A stretch of DNA of 64,000 nt from Streblospio benedicti (GCA_019095985.1 CM032660.1:11800941-11864940); one strand, 5' to 3'. Shown: positions 21,411 to 36,012, counted from the stretch's first letter. The notes: generated by a model not told the origin, from the letters alone. Translations and numbers: made by a program.

Positions 21411-24400
21411 AGGCGAACCTCACGCTTTAGGCCCTAACGGACTCAGTCTTGTTGAACCATGTACATTTCTCATTGTCTTGACCTAGAAATCCGCCCACAG
21501 ACTCGCGTCTATGCATATGCCTCATGTTGGGAAAGGCCTCTATCCGAGAGAACTTAGAATCGGTACGGGTACGGAGACGCTGCAGCGGACCTTACAGTCT
21601 CCAGCACGGGAAAGCGTCCATCAGTGAGAGAGGAGGGCCACAGACCAATCTCAGTAGAAGACAGAGTACTCATTCCCTCTGAGAAAGGGTTTCCAACACA
21701 TGTAGATCTAGGGTTTCAACACTACTGTGCTGCCCGACTTATATCACAACCAGCGTCTAGCAGAAGTACGCCCAATGCTGTTTCCATTACTAGAGTGTAC
21801 TGCAGAATTCCTATTCGCATAGTTGCCAAAGGAAGTGAATAAATAAACCACTACAAGGTGTGTGTAACAATATAGGAAAGTTAACCCTAGTTCACTGCAA
21901 AATACTTAAACTACATTATACTCTGCGAGAATGCTACAATTCCCGCGCACTAGAGACCTAGACAGGAACTTACCCATTCTGTTACAAGCCCAACATTAAC
22001 CCAAATAGAGAAATATACGCCTGTCAATTGGGTCCCACAAGCTGCCGCTCTATTGAAGACCACTGCTTATGAAATTATTCCCTAACTAGCATCATGGTTT
22101 ATTGAATAGAGCCAAATTGAGGCGAGTTACAATAGCAGCAATAATTCCATTACATATAACCCTCAATGTTACAAATACGACAAAGCCTTTCTAAAGTGTT
22201 GTACCATTATAGGTCAGTGAAGGTTAACCTGGCGTCAATGAAACGTTGTTTAGGAAATCCTTGTTCCGTAGTCCATTTTATATGATGATGTAGGGTAATT
22301 GACAGTTTGACACCAAAGCTTAACTGGCTTACGAGCTGCTTACGTGATGACATTTAGAATGGGGGTTATTGAGCACTTCTAATTCAAATACATTTACTTA
22401 AGTTCTCTAACGGCAACCTCTATTTATACGCGTACAACACGTTATTCCCAGATCGTCTCAGCCAGTATCTAATTCATAGTATTGTGAAAATATGTGAAAT
22501 ACGGCCTCAAATAACATTTCTAAAGAAAACCGGATATCAGTGATTGCAGCTGTGCATGCGTTATAGAAGAAGGCGAAGTGACAACGTCTTACTTTGAAAC
22601 GTAAAGCCATAACAACTATAACATCCGTCTGGAATCTTATCACAAAGCTAAGTTTTAGGTGCTGATTCACTCGTCAGGGTTTCATCAACTCTACCCAATG
22701 GCTCACTTATCACACTAACCATGTTTTTGCGTCTGTAACTGTCACAAACTGATGTAAATGGGGCTAATAATGGCGGTAATGAATGGTGCGCTTTGTAATG
22801 GTATACGGTGGGTAGAAAGACTCAACAGCGAGCCGTAGACTCGTGTTTTACAGAGCTACATGGAAACCATCATTGGAAACCATCATTACAAAAACTAGTC
22901 CAAATTAGATTAGAAGCGCCTTGAAGTGACTTGGCCGTGGTCTATTCATCTATTTATCTTGCCAGGTACACTAGACAGACTGCAATGCCTCTCGAAATCT
23001 ACGTCTCTGAAGTCAGAATGATCTACTCTCATCACCTTTTTATCAGTTGTCTGTCAAGTAAAAAAAAAAAAAGTCCCAAAACTGACCAATGTACATTGTA
23101 TTTTTTTGCTCGTGTGCTGTGTGCCACATAATACATTATAGACGATTTAACATGATCAAAGTACGCCATCACTTAAGGCAGTAGTCTACTCCAGTTAGGT
23201 AATTTGATCGGCAAAATGCAACTAACTGGCAGGAGTTTGATAAACTTGATGGAAGATCGACTCATTGTCAATATGTAAATGTTAAATCAGTCACACACAG
23301 TCACGAATTCCTGTAGGATTTCAAAAGCTAACAATTTCATTTTAATATACCTATTCACGCTGGGACTGCTATTTCACAAACAAACAATAAACCTTTCACG
23401 ATCTCGGTTTCATCACTGCCAATGAGGTGGATAATCTAATGCCATGGGCAGGCCATCATATTATCTCACTGGTAGACAGATTTTGTGGCAGACGTTCAAG
23501 TTATTATCGTCGCTGACGATTGCTCAGACGCCGGAGGTCACTTCACGTGTGGCATTTCGGGCAATACTAACTTTAACATTAACGGTTATCCGCACGCAAT
23601 TCATGTATGAACCCTATCCCCTTATACAACATTAAAATCTCTGTTCGTGATATATTAAAGCTATATAGTTGGTCGATAGAAATCATAACTTGAAAATGAA
23701 ATGAGAAAACGTGTCGTTATGGTCGTAATTCACATGTGACGAGCATCATATGAACCTGTATCTACTTTCCTGGAAGACATGTAGCAGCAGTCAGATAAAA
23801 GATCTGGGTCATGGTTGCAGTGTAGATATGGCCAGAGAATATAGGTAAACTCATTGTGATAAAGGACTATATCCGTGGTTTACGTTGTTCACAGATAGTC
23901 CATTTAAATAATACTGCAATGGAACATAAATCGTCAATTGCAACATCTTCATCAACATCATCACAAAGTGTACTTGTAAATCATTGCAGGGATAAACGGC
24001 GTTGTACAATATGTTTAAAATATTTCTAACTAATTGAGACATAAAATAACCTTGATAAGAGACAGCACTTTTTAATCGTCTATCTTAAAACCTACATTAT
24101 ATTGTCTGGTCGTACATGTGAAAGTTAAATATACTCATCATCAATTACAAACAATATAATGTCCATGATGAGGCAAACTCTCCGCTAAATGCCACATTAA
24201 CCACGCAACTACTCAGTTTTAGCACATAAACATGTTGTAATATCGCCCCCAACGAGTCATTTATTGCCCGTAAATTAGTTTTTTTTATATAAATTGACAT
24301 GGAGTCATGAGTGTTGATGACCAAAATGCTAATATCACCTTAAAAAGTAAATGTCATCAAATTGATACAGATGGGTGTTAGACCGTCACATGTATCCCAC

Positions 24401-27400
24401 GTAAATTGTGACCTGTTATAATTTACGGCCTCCAAAATGGTGTAGCTGCCGTGTAATGTAAACACATGAACTGTAAAATTGCATAAGAATGACATATGAT
24501 CTATTCATGAGTGTAGCTAGGTTGGAAGGACGTCGATGGAAGGAGCTAGAGGAGTACATGCTGCTTGCATTGACACACGTGACCGAGAAAGATAGTGTTC
24601 GACCTTCACCCCCGTGAAACGTTGACGAGGTGATCAGAATGGGGTGGTGATAGAGAGACCATTGTGGTATCATTTTAATATTCTAAAGCTCTCTAGATGC
24701 CTAGCAGGCCTATAATGACGAAAATTGGATGTCAGAACTTGGGAGCGGATGGTAGCCGTCCAATGTATCGTATATATTGATTATAATTTACTGTCTTAAC
24801 ATTTTACAGAAGCTATACAACTTGTAGGATTATAATTTATGTTAACGTAAAACACATATCTGTGCTAATGCATAACCACCTTTACATAGTTGAAGGCATG
24901 CAATGAATGTGATGTGGTTTAGTATTTAATTGGTTGCCCTCGAATTGTCACTGCGAACTATTACATGTGTGTTTTGTAATATGTCTTACCTGAGATTAGC
25001 TGTAATGCGATCGAATCAGTCACTGCATGATGTTGTGTCACACGGAATGCAGCTGCATCTAATAAAAGAAAACAAGAAATATATGAAACGGAAGAGTATG
25101 ATGAAAGCAGTAGGACTACCTTGTTAAGTTACATTTTCCCCAAATAATTGAAGATTACAACCCATATATTGTCGATGTGTGAATGTCACTATGCATGCAC
25201 GCTGCCAACAACACGCAAGCCATAATCACCAGGGAATCCATGACAAAATTGTGCACTTGTTAGGCTGTGTTTCGTTTCATCGATGATTACCAGAATAATT
25301 ATTCTCCACGCTGGGTTTCACAATATCCATCTTTGTATGAAGTATCGTATCCACGGTGTGCCAAACAAACTCTCAGCTTCTAATAACAATACCATCAGTC
25401 ACTAATCGCAATTCAGCCTTGAATTCGAAGCATGTAGGTAAACTCATTCCATTAAAGTGCCCTTTTGAAGAGTAGCAATAATTGCAATTTTCTGATAAGG
25501 CCTCGCCAGGACTCATCAGGGATCAAGGATATCGGGCTGCAGAAGTGACTATAAACATCTAATTCTTGATGGATTTATAGCTGATGTTGTAGGCGTGCGC
25601 CGTGGACTAGTAGCGGCTGAGGCGCATGGCATTAACCCAGATAAGCATGGGATACCCTAGTGGCGAGTGAGAGCAGGAGGCGAGAGATACATCGGCCGCA
25701 GTTGACCACCCAAAGTCTAATAATCTCAGTTCCCACAGTGACCATTACCACAAGGGCATCATGAACTGACTCTCTGCGGGAACTAAGACCAAGACACGGT
25801 GGCCAAGAGGGATACAGCTTAGGCATTGTTTCAATAATTGGCCTTGGTTGTTTGCATTGCTTAACACATTCATTATACTGCACATACAGCTGCAAACAAA
25901 GAACCGTTGGGATGAGCTCTCGGGGAAATACACACTCTACACATTCAACGTCTATAGAAATTACTGCCTGACAGCTGATTTAGCAATACAGGTCAGACAG
26001 CTTTACAATATACAGATATCCAGTTATATCATTAGTTTATTTTCATATTTTCGTTCCCAGCCAGCTGGCCCCCCTAACAGGATATCCGTTTTCTATCATT
26101 GTATTTCAAATTAAAGGATCCCACATGGCAGACTATCCAACCTAACCTCGCTAATGATCACCATTTGATCCTCAATCAGAGTGTTTTCCCCGCCCATTGA
26201 ACACTCCCTATGCCTACTGGCAATCGCCAACTTCAGAGCTGCAGTACGTAGCACTATTGCTGAGTAGATTTATGTCATTGTGGTAACATACGTTTAGGAC
26301 ATTTTAACGGTTCATATTATTACTGGCTCATTCAAAGTATGCTAATATAAGTCCTACTATGTACACTAAACATGGTATAACTCAATACACATATTTCTTT
26401 AAATATCAATGGATTTTGTGTTCTAATTTGAAGTTGTTTTAGTAGTGAATCCTCAGATGAAGATATTCTCCATGAACATATAGCTTATAACCTGTTGCTC
26501 ACTTTTTTATTACCACAGCGGGCGGAGATTCCTATCTTGCGTGAGTGTATGGAATAATGAACTGTGATTAGGTTTCCCATTATGGCGTCGTATAGCATGA
26601 CATAGCAAAACACACACCATTATGTTGCATAACTATAGTTAATCCCACTGATTGGTGCGACTCACGCAACCATTGTTATGAACCTGCACTGGCATGACTC
26701 CTGTGTACACTAAATGACATACGTGATCCGTATAACATATATCGGTGACATGTATACAAATAGTGCGGACAAATGTAAAGTAAACACTATAATATATCAA
26801 ATGCAAAGCATATTATTTGTATATTTGAGAGTCGTCTAACCGTTGTTCATCATCAATTTCGTGTCTCATGTAGGGATTAGAACTACACTCCGAGTATCAT
26901 GTAGGCCATTTTGTACATTCCCACCATTAGTACATTGTACCCGAATCAACCCACGTGATAATTATGCTCATCCGTCTTAATCACTCATCTATTGAATCCG
27001 AAGTTCGCCATGTGCACTGTTAGAGTAACTTTTGAATTACAGAAACCGCTTTACTCCGTTGAAGAAATAGTTGCTGTTTCTTTCTTTGACGTGCTGGGTC
27101 ACTGCTGTTGTTTGTTTAATGCTCGTGTGGATGGCGTTCAGGCATTCAGACAGAGCACATAAACTTACCCTGTTGGTTTAGAAAATGTGGGGAAAATATC
27201 ATACAGTCCCATAGACAAATTCTAACGTGTCATTTGTTTTTTAGAGAAAATCACGGTGCTACGCTAGTGTGAATGGAGGATGCATGGTTCCAATGTGATT
27301 TACATTTTGTGGAACGCCCGCCCATGATGAATAATTAAAAACTACATCTCTACTTGTCAAAATGAGCTACACATGAATAAATACAGAGAGTGTTCCTTAT

Positions 27401-28216
27401 TGTTGTCTGAAACTTAAATGTCACAATCAATCAATTATTGTGAATCAATATCAATTTTCCGCTACTCTATTTGTCAAGCAAAGTACATCACTTCTGTCAA
27501 ACCAGCATATAGTGTTTCTGTCAAATTTAAATAGCAATCCATCACGAAACTTGAAATTCATCATATTAGAATTTAAGTCTCCAATGGCGTGGGAGTTTCC
27601 AAACTGACCGATGAGCCATGCTCCTGTGAGCATATAAGAATACACGTTATGCACTTTAGGTTTTCGAATTATGCTTTAGTGAGCATGTTACAAGACGTGC
27701 CATATCTTCTATGATGCATTGTGTTGGAAGTGACACATTACAAGAACACGGGCGATGTGTCATTTTTATCTGCTCTATGAATTGTCATATGGGTCTAGGT
27801 TTGAAAAATTGCTTGGAAAGCAACACGATTTACGTACACAATGGCAAATAAGTCGGTTGTGGAAAACTGTTTAAGCGATAACATTAATGTGTGGCTCTAT
27901 TGTTCGCATTGAACACTCAACAAAGTCTTCTGTCAATCTCAAATGAAATTTTAAATACATCATCACGATACCTTCCACACTAGACGGAGCACAGGTATAG
28001 CTGCTTCACAAATCTTGATGTCCACTTATCAAACACTCGGCGTGTTTATTTGACCATAATATGGTACACAGATAGTGCGTGTTGCTCATACAGACGACTT
28101 AATATGCACTAATACACATTTAAAATACTCGCACACAAAAACAATAAAAAATAAAATATATATAAAAAGATAGGTTGTATCGTTGGTTTACGGGAATCTC
28201 CTTTACACTGCCTACA

Positions 28217-28548
28217 ATCCCCCAATTTTACAAAATGATGATAGCTCCAGAATACAGATGCTCCACAAAACACCAGACAACGAGATAAAATATATTGTCA
28301 GCCAAAGTGATGGACCAGATGCTTTTGTTTCATGCTTTCATTACTTCAAATTGTAAGCCGAAAAACACATAACTTTTTAGCTGAGGGGATAACACCCTTT
28401 AGCCCTGAACCAGCCAGAAGTGCGCCATTCCGTAGCACTCTAGACAGATCATTCTAAATTTGAGGCCAGATCTCCCACGATCAACCCCGAAATGACGAAT
28501 GTCGTCTAGAGCATCTGGAGCAAGCATCGTCTGTGTGAAATTGGGGTG
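28217..28548. mobile_element. TIR element (CCCCCAATTT family), short copy
   Basis: The left end is CCCCCAATTTTACAAAATGA, then GATAGCTCCAG. The right end read in reverse is CCCCAATTTCACACAGACGA, then GCTTGCTCCAGATGCTC. The ends form inverted repeats of about 45 bp. The same termini bound 57096-57826, and one appears near 61485-61545. Noncoding, so a MITE-like derivative of an unassigned DNA transposon. Confidence 0.55.
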
Positions 28549-29324
28549 TTACGATATTTCCATTAACTTGTGAATGAATAATAAGCCTAAAATATAATCA
28601 ATTTGCTGGATCAACTATATGTCGGATTCTTTTAAAAATGACGAAGATGCTCGCATATTTCATGTAAACGTGTATTCACGTTCCTGTTAAGATCACTAGT
28701 AATGATGTTCACATACTTACATTACACTATTGATAGGTTCAGTAAAATTAAGCTAGCCACATATGCATAGTAATAGCGATATCTAGTAATTTAATCACGT
28801 GACGAAGAATGTTCCCCTCTTTGGAATGCAATAAGTCACAAGATAAGTGAGAGCCTGCGTTCCTGTCCTAACATTTCCATGGGAATCTATGGTTTATTTG
28901 GTCTGTGTGAAAGGTTTAATGCCTTGGACTGGCAAAATATTGGGGGAAGTGCTGCAGTGGAAATTTGTGTAATTTGAAGAATGGTGCAAAAAGAAACACA
29001 CGGACAAAATTCTGTTAATGATCACCTACTGCTTGATCTATTTGTAAGGCAACCTACGCATCTTCATTACAGACATGCAAATCAGAATGCTTAGGGGATT
29101 GTAATTGGATCATATACAGTGTACGATTATGAGCAAACGCAATAATGAATAATGATAGTGACAGGGGTATGTGAAGAGACAACTCTTGGCACAGGTGGAT
29201 CACCCAACGTGAAAATCCACTCTCCCCAAACACATAACATTGGGTGTTATTTGCAATTTGCTATTTGGAATTTCACGTCCATTACTTAACGTATTCTGAA
29301 CTGAACACATTAAAATACTTAGCT

Positions 29325-30421
29325 GAAAGCAACCACTGAAGAAACTAGATTAAAAGTGTTCAAAGAACACGGCGTCGCTAGAACAACGTTGACATATGGT
29401 CCATTAAGATATTGCATACGCATGAAGATTGTAGTTCACGCGGAAATTCAGAAATGGCTCCGTGGAACTCATATTTTTCTTGGCAAATAGCCAAATTGAA
29501 AACTCATGATGGTCTCGATGATGTAAACAGTGACCCAAGTTTGAAGATTCAAAGGCATTGGTACTATCAATAAAAATGTCGAATATGGAACTAAAATTGC
29601 ACATTTTAATTATAATGCCAATATATATTGGCAAAGTGCCAAATATGAACATATATGATTGTCACACGTATGTGGAGATAGAATGAAATTTGGAGGTCAT
29701 GGTTCAAGCTGTATGGAAAATAATAAAGAAAGTAGCAAAAAACAACAACCTAAAATGTCTATAAACTGCTACACAATGTTGTGCTCCCTGAGTACTTTTC
29801 ATTTAGTTAGCAAAGGGCCAAAGTTCAACGTAGGTTATGGTCACCAGTCCTATAATATTGTATGAAATGGAAATCATGTGTCTAGCTAAAAATGCCGAAA
29901 TTGGCAGCCTATGGCCTTCCGGAGAGAACATTTTGATTGGCAAAGTGCCAAAATTTGACACTGATGATGGTTACTAGGTATATGAGTAGCGTATCAAATT
30001 TGGAACTCATGGTTCAAGTTGTATTGAAACTATTGAAGAAAATGACAAAAACTGACCTAAAATGGCCTATAGTAAATCACACTGAAATTGGCAAAGTGAC
30101 AAAATTGAATACATGTGATGGCCTCTAGGCATGTAAGCATTGTACCAAGTTTGAATGTGTTTGTCTGACCAGTTATAAAGATACTGCAGAAAACATCCCA
30201 AATGGACCATAAATGACCCCGTGGAAAGGACACTTTAATTGGCAACGCGCCCAAAATCACTCCGGTTTGGCATTGTGCCACATAGTTGTGTAAAGTTTGA
30301 ACAAAATCGGTTCATCGGTATACCCTCTAGCTTGTCCAGAGACATATATACATACACGCATACTGACATACAAACAAAGTGATCACAAGCTTTCGCTTCA
30401 GCTGCTGAAGCGGCGCAATAA
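29325..30421 (+). mobile_element. Helentron/HINE-like repeat, copy B
   Basis: Same structure and orientation as 17720-18804. The terminal palindrome GCTTCAGCTGCTGAAGC is at 30395-30411, followed by GGCGCAATAA. Internal AATTGGCAAAGTG(C/A)CAAA units recur about every 150 bp. Confidence 0.6.
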
Positions 30422-30437
30422 GTTGTTAGCTTCTTAA

Positions 30438-30512
30438 ATAGTCAAATGGAAGCTATGTCTTCACCTATATCAATACAGTGATAGGGGTTGCTTGCCATAA
30501 CAGTGAGCCTGA
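30438..30512 (+). mobile_element. SINE family 2, 3' fragment
   Basis: Shares ATAGTCAAATGGAAG, TATATCAATACAGTGA and the GCTTGCCAT block with 58770-58895. It sits right next to the end of HINE-like copy B. The tRNA-like head is absent. Confidence 0.45.
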
Positions 30513-33287
30513 GTAGAATTTCTTAATAAATTCCATTTAACATTAGCATTCAATCAATGAATCCCTAATCTGCTGTGTATGGCTGGGTCTAGTATCAGTA
30601 AGATGCCTTCTCTTACATTGCCAATGGCACATGCTATGGGAGAAAAGCATCCCATAATCACATTGCACATCCAGAAAACAACGTGAAATCCCGCGGAGCA
30701 CTATTTAGGCCTACTTATTAGAAAACAAACTTTGTTCTTAGTCTGATAAGAACCAACTGTCCCCTATATATGCCAGTAAACCTTCGCTCGCACGCACATT
30801 GACCCTCCATCCCACATTCCTGCAGACAGCAGTAAAACACATCATTGGCCAATAACGAGCCAGTGCATTTTCATTAACAATCACTAGGTGGCCATAAACC
30901 CGAGTAAATCAAAACCGCACACAGCGGGCGCGTCTCATTACGTCGTGTTTTTGCTGGCAAGGGGAATCTGGAGAGCTCCATACCGCGGACAGTTGCGGAT
31001 CGAGACGGGCGACCACCTGGAGCCGCATTAACCTGTTTACAGCCAGGTCTGGAGTTGGTTTGTGACGAGGGGATTGTTTATCATAGACAGCGGGTGTAAT
31101 GGTGTTCGCGGTAGGACCACTCGTTGGTTATTGTTTCAAGTAATCTACGTGAGGTGTTTACGGTTGTGAATATCGGGTGTTTGGGCTATACTGATATTGG
31201 GAGGCAAGCGTTCTAGTGATCTGGTTTGTGAAAGTACAGACTGCAGATCTAAACATCTCCCTCATCTCTATATTAGGCACGTCTAGAGATGAGTCCTTCA
31301 GTGCATTTTAGCCTTAGAACCTTTGGTACACTTTACCGACTGAAGCTTCGAGCGTTCGTTGGCACGCAGGTAGTGAGCAAATAAAGGACTTTCGGTGATG
31401 AAAGTTGTATCTGAAATTAGAATGTTTCGTAATATTGCTATGAGTCCTCTGCTCGTTATGTTAGTGGTCAATGGTTTGACCATTGAAAACTACCTAATGA
31501 CACTGATTATCTTATATGTGGGAGTTGGCTTATCACAAGTTCTCGCCTAATTGACAAGTTAAAGGCTCTCTTTGATCAGGGCAAAGGACTACAACAATGG
31601 TCTAACCAACGTACTTAAGGATAATTTACATTTTGTCAAACTCCGCAAAAGTGGAACCGTGTTCTTTCCTTTTTACACCCCCCCCTCCCGTTACTCATTT
31701 TGGCGCTAACAAGTCAAATACGGCTATCTCATATTCTCCGCAGTTGGCAGAAGGTTTCCCGGTTCTAATTGGTCTGATTTCATTGTTTCAATAGAAAATA
31801 TGTATATGTAGGATGGAACAGTACCGGGGTAAAAGAACTACGATCAAGTCAGAACCAGGACTTCAGGAATGTTGTCTTTGTAACTTTACATCACATAAAC
31901 AGAAGATGTGTAGTGGGTGTTTAACATGCACATGGGCCCCTAAAATGCAGTGCAAAATAGAATTTTGACAATGCTTCTGACGCATACTATCAAACAGAAC
32001 CAGGATAAACTATAACATCAGAACATATTATGCAGGGACACCTCCTCTCCAGTGCTCTGGTGGTCGTAATAGCCCGCTAACTTATCAACAACTGCCCGTC
32101 AATGTGATCAAAGTTTAACGTTATATGACGGGTCAACCAATCACGAGGTTTAAATGACTGTACTGGGTAAATAAGTATTTTTAGTGATTAGTCAGTTCAT
32201 TATTAAAACATACTGACGTTTACTACGACTGACACTCACCATTTGACCACGCAAGACAGAAAAATAAATAAATTGAGCGTGAGCTCGAAGATTCAGCCTT
32301 GAAACTAAATTTCGAAGATACGGATAGACGAACGTAGGTTCGAAGTTTCGAAGCTCTGACCCATCCGTAGTTTCTACCACACGAAGACGCCATTAACCCA
32401 GTCAGTGAGCGGCTAAAAGCTTACACCGGCAGCCCATTGAATCCGCAACAACCACCGAGTCGTGAGAGGAGATAATACAGATGGTTCACTTCAGAACTAT
32501 AACAGAAGCTTCTTCACACTAAATTCATAAGAACAATGTCTCTACGTAATTTACTGCTGACTGGCTGATCCCCGTTCTCTGATAAGAGCCTCCCCGGATC
32601 ATTGAAGCACCATCCGTGCTGACCATGGCTGGGGTTGCGCTTATTCGTGGCCGCCATGTTGTCCTGTCAGTGACGTCACTTTAACAGACAACGTACAGAA
32701 CTACACTAAGATGCAAGCTAAGTACAGTATTCGTTAGATGGGGATTGTTGTGATCCTTATGATTCACAATGCCACACACATGTCCCATAAGCAAATAAAT
32801 ACATTCAAGGCACGATTCTCCTTTCAAGAATCCCCTCCAAATGAGAGATAATAACCCTAATAAGCGCTGGTCACGTCACTAGTTACTTCTGACGAAAGCT
32901 TTATATTGAGTTCGTTAGAAAGTGTAAGCTATGTTGAAAATTTACATTGTGTGATTTCTTAACTGGTGCTGATACATCTGATAAACATAGCACAGTGCCA
33001 AAATGAAAGTGACACACGCAATTCAAACTCGCCTTGACACTGCAGGCGTTCTGTTGCTCACAGCTGATGAATGATTCAATGCCAATAAGCCACAGATACA
33101 TTTTCATTACCATACCATTTACTACCTTATCGATGACCATTATCTCATATAATCAACGTGTGTCTATTTATCATACAACACCATGTGCTAAGATATTTGG
33201 TATACCAATCAATGGTTCGTCGTCTGAAATGTTTAGATTGGTGAAGGTCACCAATCAATTTGGAGCAGAATAAACTTGTGCTGTATA
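30513..33287. other. Gene-free stretch with GC-richer islands
   Basis: No gene recognised. Islands at about 30840-31110 and 32560-32700 are richer in GC than the surroundings and free of repeats; they are described as candidate regulatory DNA. Confidence 0.45.
32575..32680. promoter_or_regulatory. Candidate regulatory element: GATA, YY1 and CRE motifs
   Basis: CTGATAAGAG (GATA-type, 32578-32587), GCCGCCATGTT (YY1-type, 32650-32660) and a full palindromic CRE TGACGTCA (32671-32678) lie within 100 bp of GC-rich sequence in an AT-rich desert. No coding sequence is visible next to it. The motifs are textbook matches but function is inferred. Confidence 0.3.
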
Positions 33288-33800
33288 GCATTGCTTCAGA
33301 TGAAGCAAAAAATCATATAATTGTTTCGTTTGTTTATTTCTACGTCTATCTATCTATCTATGCATTATGTCGCCGGAAACGATGCAGCGTTTAGTCATGA
33401 AGCACTTTCTTTCAAACTTAACACAACTATGATGTATATATGATGCGTCGTCGAATTAATTCCAGTTTGGACAATTTGCCAATTACAATATGCTTTCCAC
33501 CGTGCTGTTTTAGCTCCATATTCGACATTCTTAATATTAGTGTCAACGCATTTTCATCCGCAATTAAAGTATGCTATGTTTTTCATGGTTTCTGCAGTGT
33601 AGTATATTTTAATGGACAGTTACGCTCCGTTGTTGTGAAATCATTTTTGGTTTAATTGAGATACAGCAGGAGTCATAAAGCATAGCAGGTTATAGAGCTA
33701 GTGTCACATCAGATTCTAAGATGGAAGGTGCAAACATTTTTATTGCCGATGAGTCAACAAAGCTTTAGCTACACTGTGCTCTCTTTGGATCTAGTGTTCT
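33288..33800 (-). mobile_element. Helentron/HINE-like repeat, diverged copy E
   Basis: Begins with a decayed terminal hairpin (GCTTCAGATGAAGC) and TTTCGTTTGTTT. It contains ATTTGCCAATTACAATATGC and TTTCCACCGTGCTGTTTTAG, and ends with the GCTCTCTTTGGATCTAGT block typical of the family. Older than copies A and B. Confidence 0.5.
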
Positions 33801-35447
33801 CAGTGAACAACTGAACGAGTAATAGGTGTCAGTACTCGACATTGGCATTGCAAAATAATCAGTACAACTTATAAAATGCTTAATAAAACACAAAGAAACG
33901 TGTAATACCCCTGTTGACACTACTTACATTAGAAATATAAAGATGTTGCCGTCGAAGTGCAACAACGAATTAATTGAAATGCACATGCGAGACTGCAAGT
34001 AGCGCACCATGGCTGTAAACAAATTGCATATTGCCATAACACAGATTCTATGTTTCTGTTTGTTTGTTTTATTTATTTTTTGTTGTTATTAAACAGTGGA
34101 CAAAAAAATGCCCAAAACACGTATACACATGTAGTAGCGGTCAGTGAGGTGATGCTTTACGAGCCGTTATAACCATGTGTCTGCCTGATGAGAGCCCCAT
34201 TACAGGTATACCCAGGCTAAGGTAGAGTCCAGCCGACATTTAGCGTATGTGCCGTTACTAAACTAAGCACTTGGTTTAGACGAGACTCATAAATAACCTT
34301 ATCTGAGAATAATTACCTTCGCAAGAGCACATTGGTCTGCTTTGAGTAGAAGTTTACACCCGGCGTGTCAGTGTGTACAGGTGTTTTATGTATTGTCCCA
34401 TAGAGCATCAATAACCTATATGCCTTTTATAATGTACACTTTATTGCATGGAACCCCCCCCCACACACACACACAGACACAGACAAAAATAACACACGTG
34501 CCAGTAGATGAAACAATCCAACCTGTCAATGAGCATTGCACTTGCCACTTGACTATTGCTGAAATTGGTCTTCAACATTCATAAAAGCTTACCGGTATGT
34601 ATACTAAAAGTGGCTAACTTCAAGATATGTAGACGTATGCAGTGAAAGGATGCTTTTATGCAGTGGTTGATGGAACACTCTAATCTACCTGTCATAATCG
34701 CAAGAGGTGGTATTCTTGTAGCCCGGTGCTCTGGCTTTTTGCACACATTTGCATTTATCGTTATTTGATAAATATTCCCATGTGTAAAAGACTTTCGCAT
34801 AGAATAGAACACAATCTAAACGCAATAGTGACATGTAAAATATCTCACGTTTTCCCTCTAGATATAGGCATGCGTTTATATCACGACTATTACGGTAGAT
34901 ATGATTGAGAATACAAGAACCAGCAGAGTGGAACATTTAGTGCAACATTAAGTGGAACATTTAGCTAGAAATGAGAGTACAGATGCTTATTGAAATCGAC
35001 AACCGAAGGGTGGTAAATATGGAATTCAAGAGACCCGTGAACAATAATACTGGGCGTGACCTTGATCGAAGATCAAACCAACGAACATCAAAGATTGGAT
35101 TCTACCAAGGTCACGCTAATATAACAATCGACATGACTGAAGTTGCTATGGCTTCACAAACCATCTTCTGATCTTAGATTGAGAGAAAACACGTGTGCAT
35201 CTCTCTTGATTGTGCTGCATCAGTTCGGAACACTGATTTTTCAAGTTTCAGGTCCACATTTTGAGAAGCGTTATCGAAGGTATTCAATTGGAAAAAGCAA
35301 ATGCATGGAACCGGTAAGAGGCAACCAACAGGGGTTACTTTGCTCAACTTAATAGTTGGTTTCTTATGAATTGCTATGTTAAGACTCTCATATCACTCAC
35401 TATTAAAATTAGCTGACAGTACCTTACATGGCATGTACCAATTTAAC

Positions 35448-36012
35448 CCTAATCAGTACATTAAGGGTACGTTCGGACCCCAGGGGTATACTTTTTGTGA
35501 TATGTTTTATCCGCTTGGTATTTCTTCTTTTCCTTTTAAGTAGTTATCACGCCATATCTTGCCTTTTTCAGGACTGAAGATTATTTGATTTGGTTAAATA
35601 TAAGGTCACACATGAAAAATATTTTCTTGGGGTCCGCATGAGAACAGAAAATGCAGGGTCCACTGGATTTTTTTTATTGAAGTCCTTTAATTAATTTGTC
35701 AGCTCATTTCTTGCCATCATCAAGAATGAAAATTATTTTATTTGGTTATACATAAGGACCAATACGAAAGCAATTTTATTGGGGTCCACATGTACCCCAG
35801 ACAAGATGAGTACAGAAAACACAAGGTTGGTCGATAATTTGACCTATTAAAATATGTATATAATAAAAATATAACTCTTTATTTGTTATTTTTATCTGAC
35901 ACAGTCATAATTAATATGTGAATGTATTTGTATCACACAAAGATCATGAATTGAAAAGAAAATTACATCAAATGATTGGGGTCCACATGGACCCCTATTG
36001 TACTGATTAAGG
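35448..36012. mobile_element. TIR element with repeated GGGGTCC palindromes
   Basis: The left end (C)TAATCAGTACATTAAGGGT matches the reverse of the right end TTAATCAGTACAATAGGGGT, and both continue into GGACCCC. Inside, TGGGGTCC(A/G)CATG recurs near 35630, 35785 and 35979, the last as GGGGTCCACATGGACCCC. If TTAA (right) and CTAA (left) are the target duplication, it would be piggyBac-like; this is not certain. Noncoding. Confidence 0.5.

Larger units (their letters stand above)
18805..29324. other. Gene-free stretch
   Basis: No gene, RNA or convincing element recognised. There is a moderately GC-rich, low-repeat block at about 19170-19450 and a GC island at 21355-21410. Open frames are all under 90 codons and look random. 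Confidence 0.5.
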
